From assembly GCA_002778195.1 (NCBI GenBank), contig PCDI01000001.1:4241869-4305868 (forward strand): DNA of 64,000 nucleotides, given 5' to 3'. Positions 1 through 9,400 of this stretch are shown one piece after another. A model generated the notes under the pieces. That model did not search any database and was not told the origin of the DNA. It was given only the letters and a program-made list of their open reading frames with translations. The translations under genes were made by a program, and so were the position numbers. The DNA is from Raffaelea ambrosiae (lineage: Eukaryota; Ascomycota; Sordariomycetes; Ophiostomatales; Ophiostomataceae). The first letter of the stretch is position 1. Every line of letters begins with the position of its first letter.

Positions 1-470
1 CCTCTCTGTCCTGTGTAGCTCTGCCTGGATTGACTGGCATTTTTGGGAAACCCAATCAACAAAAAACATACTATTGAAATGTGTTCTTGACAATGTGGTG
101 ACTAATGTGGCCGTACAAAACAGGATTACTCCTGTTCCCTGCAGGCATCAAGTAGTTTGACACTTGCTTGTTTTACTGCTACTTCTCTTGCACTTTACTA
201 GGCCGTCTGTGGTCGACCTGGTGTGCACTGAACATATTCACCGCCCCAGCTGGGATCTCAAACTCAGTCACATTAGTTAATAGCTCTGTTTCTCTTTTGA
301 TCGTCATAACGCCATGCGCCACCAAAAAAAGCAAAAAGGAAAAAAAAAAAAAAGCCCGAGCATGTGGTTCTCACAGAGGCAAGTGAAACATCATCCGCAA
401 AACGACGACCTCTCCCAGCATTTCTTTTTCTCCCCCGTAGTCGCCTCTTTTCCATTGATCCAGTTCTCCT
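1..470. other. 3' flank of the Drn1-like gene, no gene seen
   Basis: This 470-bp stretch lies downstream of the minus-strand CwfJ gene and at the window edge. I see only short overlapping ORFs with no recognisable protein, and an A-rich run near 325-355. It probably holds the 3' UTR of the Drn1-like gene. Confidence 0.5.
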
Positions 471-2418
471 TTACCCCTGCAGCGTAAAGTCCCACTCTGC
501 GAATGCCTCCCGAAAGGCCGCCACATCGGCCGTCTCCTCCTCTTCCGTCTGCGTGCAGTCCTGCCACACAACCCGCTTCTCCAGCCCCAGCAGCTTGGCC
601 AGCACCTTGCGTCCGTACTGGAGGTCGAACCACGTGTTCGGATCCAGACGCATCAGCAGCGTTTTGCCAACAATGCTGGGTTTCTTCCCGTTTGTGTCCT
701 CGGTGTTGTTGGCGTTGGCATTGTCGTCGTCGTCCTCCTCGGCCGAAAGCCACACCCGAAAGTAGTCCCCCTCTATCTCGTGCTGCCGCAGGCGCTGGTC
801 CTCGCCCTCGCCCTCCTTGTCCACCACCTCCTCCAGCCCCGGCAGCTTCAGGTTCTGCGCCTCGACCCGGAACGCCGCCTCTACCAGGCCCTTGCGCACC
901 ATCGCCGCGGGCACGGGGATCACCTGCCAGTGCACATGCACGTTCCGCGCCCGGCTGATCTCCCACGTCACCGTACCCAGCTTCTGCGCCGACCGCGACG
1001 CCACCATGGCCTGCAGGCTGCGCCGGAAGCGGGTCATCTCTCTGAACGTCGAGGCCGCTACCGCCGCCCCGTCCGGATTGGCCTCGTCTACCATGGCGTC
1101 CGCCGAGACCGTCGCCGCGTGGCTCAGGGGGACCACAATCATGTGGCCCGGGAAGGGGAGGCCGCGGTCGGCAAACGTCGTCGCCGTCGGCAGCGGGCCC
1201 TTGGCGGTAGCAAGGTAGGCGTCGTTGCCGATGCTGCAGACCATGTGCGTCGGCAGGTTGGGGTTGGACAGACAGAAGAAGCATTTGTCGGGCCCCGGGG
1301 GCGGTGAGCGCTGGCGGGCGCGCTTGTTTCCCCGGCCGCCGCCTCTTCCTTGATGCTGCTGATGCTGGCCAAATCGGCCCGGGTATGGGTCGCCGTCCAG
1401 GGCCGGGCGTTTCCGCCGTGCCACAAAGGGCGAGGGCGTGCAGCCGGCGGGCACCAGGGTGGTGGGTGCGTCGGTGGCGAGGACAAAGGCGTACATGGCC
1501 TTGGCCTTGGCTGGGTTGCCGTAGGCGGCCAGCGAGAGGAAGCGGGTGACGTCGATGGCCAGGGAGTGCGTCTGGTCCGGCCGCTCCGGGTGGAAGAAGC
1601 CCTCGCGTTCATAAAAGAAGGCTGGCGCGGCATGGCCGTCACCACTACCACCACCACCTTCCAGCTCTTCGGGCGACGCCGTCAGATGGTAGCGCGGGCG
1701 CAGCGTCGCCACCAGCTCGGCGATGCCCTCGCTGGACGGAATGCGGCTGGCATCCAGGCCGTCGGGCAGCGCGACGTGCGACCCCTTCAGGATGCCCTTG
1801 GGCCAGATGGCGGTCAGCAGAATGTCGGCCGCGTGGGCGCCGCGCAGGGCCTTTTCGTCCTCGAGCGAATGGAAGGGCAGGTGCTGGTCCTGGGAGGGCC
1901 CTGCGGCGACCACGTCGTGGCCGCTGTCCAAGAGACCGCCGAGCGCGACAATGCGGATGCCGTCGGCGGTCTTGGTGACGGACCGCTTGCCGAGGTAGTG
2001 CAGGTTCTCGCAAATGTCGTAGTCGCCGTCATCTGCGGCTGCTTCGATCTTGGCGACGATGCGCGGCGGCAGCGGGCGGGTGCCGACGGTAAAGTAGGTC
2101 GAGACGGGCACCGGAATCTCACCGGCGAGCAGCTTGGTGACCTGCTCGTCGGTGCTGTCGGCGTCCTCGTTGGCGGCAAAGAGGTTGCCGGTGGCGATGG
2201 CGCAGGAGAAGTTGTTCTTGGCGTGGAGGGCCGCGAGCTTCTTGAAAGCGGCCTCCAGCTGGCCGTTGACGTGGCCGAGGACGAATCTGGAGAAGACGTG
2301 CAAAAAACACAATGTCAGTTTCCATATATACATGTACGCATGAATTTGTCAACCGGAGATGCAAGACAAGTGAAAGCGCAAGGAGAGGAAAGTCTCACGG
2401 ATGAGGAGCTGTATCCAT
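471..2418 (-). CDS. DRN1: CwfJ-family protein, Drn1/CWF19L1-like lariat debranching cofactor
   Basis: Two exons, 2418-2399 and 2286-471, give 611 aa. The 112-bp intron has a GTGAGA donor and a TCTCCAG acceptor, and the join restores the family start with a GHVNGQL motif, as in other Drn1/CWF19L1 proteins. Residues about 1-230 form the metallophosphoesterase-like N-terminal domain. The HIT-like CwfJ_C_1 domain starts at CFFCLSNP (about residue 340) and carries a HVHWQ histidine motif near residue 457. CwfJ_C_2 follows and ends at residue 611. An Arg/Gly/Gln-rich linker precedes the HIT-like part. Family knowledge: Drn1 binds the lariat debranching enzyme Dbr1 and helps turn over intron lariats in the nucleus. 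It diverges from UTP20. The start is well supported because the unspliced upstream ORF would lack the conserved motif context. Confidence 0.85.
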
Positions 2419-3453
2419 GACGGGAGTTGGTTGGGGGATTGGGGAGGATTGGGGAGGATTGGTGAGAATCGTGTGAGAAGGTAGAAATAGGTCAAGAGAA
2501 TTAAGCTTGTGGGCAGAGCGAAGAGAAGTTGTGATGCGTGTTGGAGAGAAATGAAGAGCATAAGGGCAAGTTGGGTGTAGAAGACAAGAAGAGAGTCTTG
2601 AGTCTCTGGCGAGCTTCAAAGACGAGTCGACTTACAGTTTATGTGACATGTCTGAATGATGGATGGCCCAGGAGGCTCTCAGGCTGGTCTGAGCCGAACA
2701 AGGACGAACAAGCCCACGATGCTTATGAAAAATAAACGAAAAGTGAAAAGTCCGTATGAAGAGATGGGTTCATCTCAATGAGCTCAGAGTGAACTCGTTG
2801 AGCTCATAGGATCAAATGGCATCTGGCAGTTGGGTGGCAAGTATGTGGCCCGAATTTTGCTCCTTCGCTTTCAAATTTGGCATGGGTCCATTGCTCGGTT
2901 CACCTCCTCACCATGTTGAGTTTGCCGAGTGAGGTTCTCGTCGATTTGCGATTGCAGTTACAATATCGCGTATTGGCGTCTTGTTGTCGCCTGTCGTCGC
3001 TCTAAAGATTGGAGTTGAGCCCCAAAATTTTAGCGGGTCCTAGCGCGGTCTGGGACCTGGAGCTCTACTAAGGGCCGATGGTTTATCCGGTGACCTCCAG
3101 CGACAAGAGTTACAAAGTAGTCACGACGGATCACTGTTGCGAAAAGGTACAGTATGAAAGTAAGCCCGGGAGCAGAAACGGCAATGAAATGTACCGCGGA
3201 ATAGACAGACTGCGCTATGTATTACTTTTTCTCTTGTCTTTGAACGTATCACTCGAAAGTATGCAAGAAGCTTCAACCGGTTCCACGTGACGTAAGTTTG
3301 CAACCACTAAATACTTAAAGTGGGGCAACATTTTTCGATCTTATCGCGATAATCCATATTTGGGGCGGCAGAAAAAAAAAAAGTTTCCTGGTCGTCAACG
3401 TCTCGCTGAGAGAGACTATACACACATAAACCGCCTGGTCACCTGTAGCAGCC
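2419..3453. promoter_or_regulatory. divergent promoter region between DRN1-like and UTP20
   Basis: This 1.0-kb spacer separates two divergent housekeeping genes, so it should hold both promoters. Visible structure: three copies of a 10-bp unit (gattggggag) at 2437-2466 close to the DRN1 start, and two identical TGAGCTCA palindromes at 2779-2786 and 2799-2806. An AAAATTTT element at 3024-3031 resembles the yeast RRPE motif of ribosome-biogenesis genes. No protein-coding gene is seen. Roles for these motifs are inference. Confidence 0.45.
2779..2806. repeat. paired TGAGCTCA palindromes, 20 bp apart
   Basis: The 8-bp palindrome TGAGCTCA occurs at 2779-2786 and again at 2799-2806, so the centres are 20 bp apart, about two helical turns. 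This spacing would suit a dimeric DNA-binding protein. No known factor is assigned. Confidence 0.5.
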
Positions 3454-6400
3454 ATGGCGATCAATCGGACGTCGTCGGGCCGCATCGCGAAAGCGAAACG
3501 GTTTGGCAAGACAAAGTCTCAGCTACAAGATGACCACTTCAAGCATAAAAACCACCGCTGGGAGTCGTTCAGCAGCAAGATCGCCAAGCTGCACTCCCTG
3601 GATCCTCTGCGACAGGTACGGCGCCACGACCTTGCCGACGAAAACGACGAGTCTGCTACGACATCCTACCTCCGCAACGGCCTGGAGAAGTGGGAGGATG
3701 ACACGACGTCAGCCTTCACTGCGTTCCGCCGCAAGGTGGCCCCGCAGTGCGAGAGCCTCGCCCAGATCCTCCATTTTGAGCAGCAGATCATGGATGCCCT
3801 GGCCGAGGCGATTGCCTCGGTGCAGGGCCAAGACGACGAGCGCCTTGCCCTCCAGCCGCTGCTCGACATTCTGACAGCCTTTGCGCACGACTTGGGCACG
3901 CGATTCGTGTCCCGTGGCTTCCACACGCGCTCGTTCCGTCTGATTGTCGATATCGTCTGCCATAACAGCGGTGCCGGTTTGGCTCGGTCTCACCGCCAGC
4001 AAAACCATGAACTCGACGCCAATGTGATCGAATGGACCTTTGCGGCGCTCGCCTTTCTCTTCAAATACCTCGCCCGTTTTCTCGTACCAGATCTCCGCCC
4101 AACGTACGACATTCTTGCGCCGATTCTCGGCCGCCCCAACATTCCGTCTCTTTCGACGGCATCGGAGTCCAAGACAGGGCCGACGACGCCGAACAAGAAG
4201 ACCCTGAACCGGGTACCTCCACACATCGCTCGCTTCTCCGCCGAGGCATTGAGCTTCCTTATCGGCAGGACGGCCGCCTCTCCAACGCACCGCGATTCCT
4301 CCCTCCCAAAGATCATCCGGCACGCCCGCGACGACCTCCTCCGCGTCCAGGCCGAAGCCACCGCAACCAACCTGCCCAAGTACAAGAACGGCATACAGCT
4401 TTATACCCACGGTCTGATGACCATGTTTGCCGAAGCCATGAAGGGTTCACGCGACTCCCTGAGCCTGTCCTGCTCGGCGATCTACATGGCCGTTCTGCGC
4501 GCCATTCCCGACGGCGAGTGGGAAGCCTCGCGCGACTCGCCCGACGGACAAAACAACAGCGGCAGCGGCAGCAACACCGCCCACCAAACAACATGGAGTG
4601 ATCTGTGCTGCGGTGTTCTCACAAGCATGATCCACCATGCCTCGCCAAGTGCACTGCAGCCTTTGGTTGCAGACATTCTGGCACGAGCCGCGGAGCTCGC
4701 AGCGTCTGTCAAGGACACAGAACACCAGAATGCCTGGCAGCTGTCTATCTATGCCCGTCTCATGGGCCTTCTCGCTGGCGTGCGGCATGGCTCCAAGATC
4801 GCAGACTGGGAGCTCCTGACTGATACGTTGACAAAGGTCCTCAGGGCCATGGCTTCTGGCGGCGACTACTGGCCAACGGATCCATCGCTGGTCTGGCAGC
4901 ATCTGGTCGTCAACGTGGCGATTGTGTGGGGCCAGGCACCGTTCAGTGCGGTGACCAGCCATGTGCGGGCGACGATGAGTCTCATGGACCGGGAGCCGCT
5001 GGAGCACTGGTACATCCCATTCTGTGCGTACTTGGGCCACCTCGACGCCGAGCGGTTTCGCGATATGTTCAAGGCCGACTTCCAGCGCTTCATTGCAAAC
5101 CACTGGTCCAAGGACACCAATGAGGATCTCCTCTGCGTTGTCCTGACCGACATGGTGACTACCGGCGTGCTGCCACACCCGTCTGTCGCCCGAGGCTCGA
5201 CCATGGCGAGCAGACTGCCCTTGAAGCTGCCCCAGTCATGGCAGGACCAGATTGTCAGCAAGTTTGAGAAGCTGGAGAACACCCCCTTTCCAGAGCCGGG
5301 CGTCTACGGCAAGGACCCGGAAACTTGGCACGACCGCTGCATGCCCAAGTATGCCACCCTTCTCGACGTCCTGGACGCGACGTCGATCCACCCGTCGACG
5401 TCCGCGCGCATTTCCGAACTTCTGCTCCGCAAACTGAAGCTGGCGCTGCGGCCAACGGCACCCCACCTCGCCAACAATGTCGAGACCACCTTTATTGTCA
5501 CCCAGGGCTTCCTTGCCTACATGCGGATGACGAAAGCGCTCGGTGCCACGCCGGACCCGGGCCTGCGCCTGCTGCTGCGGGCGGCAGCGCCGCAATTTTC
5601 CCGCCGCACCGTGTTTCTCCAGACTCTCTTGGACTACGAGCAGGAGCTGGGCAAAGTTCAGACCAACGAGCACAACACAGTCGACGACAAGGAACAGGCG
5701 GGCGGACGCGATACGGACGAGGACGAGCCGGACGAGAACCCGTTTGTTAAGGCTCTGGTGGCCAACCTCTCAGCCTCGTCGCACGATCTGCGGCTGGTGT
5801 CTCTGCGGCTTCTGGAGCTCATCGAAGGCAAAGAACTGCTCAAAAACGCCAAGCACGCCGAGACTCTGGCCATTATGCTGCAAGTCGAAGAGCAGCCGCC
5901 CCGTCCAGACAGCGTCAGGAGCATTGCCGCCCATCTGCGCAAGCTGGAGATCGATTACCGCCATGTGGAAGACGGGTTCTGGCTGCAGAAAGCCGTTCCG
6001 ATGTTCCTCTTTGGCTTGCTCTATGTACCCCTTGCGCCGGTGTGGAAGGACGCTATCCAAGCCATGGGCGAGGTTTCGCAGAGCGGCAAGACGGGAGAAG
6101 AAGCCGTCGCCCAGTTGGCCTTTGACTGGCTCGACGTGCCGGCTGCCCGGAGAGAGAACACGGGCACGCCGTCATGGATGATGGAAAGGGGCAGACAGAT
6201 CCGGACTGATTTCGAGTGCTCCCACTTCGACAAGCTGAGCACCGTGGCCGAGAAAACACACCGCATCATGGACGAGCCGACGGAGCTGCTGTGGCAGACG
6301 TTCCAGGACAGCCAAGAAGCCGTGCCGACATACAGCGGAAGGGAGCGGGAGAAGGCCCTCAAGGTGCTGGGCGCTCTGCCCGCCCTGGCCGAGAAACGGT

Positions 6401-9400
6401 CGCGGAAGCTGGTGCCGCACCTCCTGTCCTGGACAGAGGACCAGGGCTTTCCCCGTGCTGAGCATGCCGATGCCGAGGAAGACGAGGAGATGGAGGATGG
6501 CGACGATATGCAGGGCGATGATGAAGACGAGGAGGCCCAGGGGGACGATGCCGCCGCGGCTGCTGCCGGCACGGGTGATTTGGGCGGCGGCTGGACCTTC
6601 CCCGAAAAGAAGGCACTTGTTGTCGTCTTTTCGCAGTTCACCAACTCGCGTGTGCTCTACCAAGCCGACAAAACGTACGATGCGCTCCTCAAGCTCATGG
6701 CCAACGGCGACATTGAGATCCAGCGGCTGGCCCTCAAGAGTCTCATGGCCTGGCGGCAGGACGACCTCCTGCGTTACAAGGAGAATCTCGAGCAGCTGCT
6801 GGACGAAGCCAAGTTCAAAAACGAGCTCGTCCTGTTCTTGCAGGGCGACGAGAACAAGATCCAGCCCGAGCACAAGCCCGTATTGATGCCTGTTCTGCTG
6901 CGTCTGCTCTACGGCCGAGCCATTTCCAAGAAGGGCGCATCCAGCGGCCGCCAGGGCCTGCAGGCCACGCGCCAGTTTGTGATTCGAAATCTGGACGCTG
7001 ATGGCATTGGTGGCTTCCTGGAGATTGCGCTTGGCAGTCTCCAGAATGTGCGCGTCTTGGACGAGGCCAAGGGCACCCTGCGGGAGAGCATCTTCGCGGC
7101 GCCTTCTGGCCACGAAGACACCGCCCTCATCACGGCACGGAAGCAGGTTGGTCTGCTGAACGTGCTCGAGATCATCATCAACGAGCTCGGCACCCACGCA
7201 ACACCCTATCTGGACATGCTGATCAACGGGACGCTGTACTGTCTGATCTCCGCATGCCGCGGTCTGCGCGGCGGCGCTGCCGAGGACGACGAGGAGGAGG
7301 ACGGCAACGACGAGGACGACGTGAAAGAGACCACGAGCAACACGTCTCTCCTGCGGGTCGCCAAGACCACCTCTCTGCGCTGCCTCTGCGCGCTCTTCCG
7401 CAACAGTGTGCACTTTGACTGGACGCCCTACCGCGATGTGATTGTGGCCGAGGTCATCAGCCCCGTGCTCGACACGCTGCCACAGGACAGCACGCAGGGT
7501 GCCTCGTGGACCTGGAAGCTCCTGGAGACCTGGTCGCTGATGCCCAAGTGCGCCCTCTTCCTGTCGGCCGACGACCGCATTCTGCCCCAGGTCCTCGCTG
7601 TTCTCTCTCTCGACCGCGCCAAGGATGCCATCAAGACCTTTGCTCTGGGCCTCATCGACAATCTGGTCAAGCTGGTCGAAGCACCGGCTGAACAGTCCGA
7701 GTTCAACGAGCTCATCCTCTCGGAGCTGCTCACACCCAACCTCGACACCGCCCTGCAGAACATCCACCACGTGCTGCGGTCTACCGTTGTGACCACCACG
7801 CCAGCGGCCAATGCAACCACGACCGCCACCAGCGAGATCAGCAGGAACCTCCTCGAGGCCTGTGTCAGCACCGTTGTGACGCTCTCTCCGCACGTCCAGG
7901 AGTCGACCCACGTGCGCAACTTGGTCGATATTGCTACCTGGCTGCTGAACCAGCCGTCGCGCCGCGTCAACCCGCGTGTCAAGGGCGAGCTGTTGCTCAT
8001 CCTCGAGAAGTTTATCAGCCTGGACAACAACCTGGGAAGCGACAACGTGGAGGACGCCAAGCAGCTCCAGACCAAGGTCTTCTCTACCATCTCTGCACTC
8101 TTCTCCTTCTTCAAGGACCGCGAGAACCGACTGTCGCTCTGCCGCGTGCTGTCTGTCTTTGCGTCTGCACAGGACCTGCCCGAGGACCAGGAGCGCTTGC
8201 AGGCCGTGGCCGATCTCTGTCTCGACTTGAATTCCTACGTGGAGAGCGCGATCGACGAGCCGGACTACAAGCGCCGACTGGAGGCATTCCGGAGAATCGC
8301 ACGGCCCAGTGCAGACGAGACCACCCGGTTTACGCTGAACCAGTGGCTGCCACTGCTCCACAATATGGTGTTCTACATCCGCAACGACGAGGAGTTTGCC
8401 GTTCTGACGTCGAACGCAGCCGACAGTATCTGCAAGTTCATCGCGGATGCGGCCGACCTCGACACCCACCGGCCGTCCTCGGACGGGTACACCAACCTGC
8501 TTGACACCATTGTCCTGCCTGCCATCTTCTCGGGTGTCCGTGACCCGTCCGAGGCCGTCCGCCGGGAGATTGCTCGCGTGTTCGGGTTCCTCATCGCGCA
8601 CCTGAGCCACTGGACGCCCGTGGCCGACGTGGCACCACTGGTGCTGGAAGCGGGCACAGCCGAGGAGGGCGACACCCGCATGGAAGACGTCGACATGAAC
8701 GACGTCGACCGCGAGAACAAGGCTTTCTTCGCCAACATCCTGAGCTCCACCGTGCCGAGGCAGATCCAGGCGATGCAGGTGCTCGAGGGCGCCAACGCAC
8801 GGTTCGCCTTCGGCAGCCGCAACGTCAGCCGCTTTTTCATTCCGCTGCTGGAGCAGTTCATCCTGGGTCGCACGGACGGCAGCGACGACCACGGCCTAGG
8901 TGCCCAGGCCACCAACACGATTGCCCAGCTGGCGTACTCGCTCGAATGGAACCAGTACCGGGCGCTGCTGCGGCGGCTCCTGGGCTTCATCGAGACGCGG
9001 CCCGAGCTGCAGAAGCAGGTGGTCCGGCTGATCGACAAGGTCGTCTACACGCTGGCCGTGTCTGCGGAGAAGAAGGAGGCGAACGCGAAGGCAAAGGGGG
9101 CCGACGGCGAAGACGGCAAAGACGGCAAAGACGGCGAAGACGGAGAAGACGGAGAAGCCCACAAGGGCCAACTGACACACTTGGCCGCCTCTGTGCCCGA
9201 TACGGCGAAGCTCACAGAGGAGGTGCTCAACACGCTGACGCCGGCCCTGATCCAGCATCTCCACGAGAAAGACGAGGCCACGGTGAGTGCCCGCGTGCCC
9301 GTGGGCATTATCGTGGTGCGGCTCCTGAACCTGCTCCCGTCGGAGACGCGCGACGCGCGACTGGCGGGCGTGCTGACGGACATCTGCCACATCTTGCGGA

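Noticed and set aside
1350..2420. 356-codon plus-strand ORF opposite the DRN1-like gene
   Set aside because: Antisense shadow; no recognisable domain, and the minus-strand frame has the conserved CwfJ motifs.
6172..8892. 906-codon open frame opposite UTP20
   Set aside because: Same reason as the neighbouring frame: composition follows the UTP20 codon pattern and no domain is visible.
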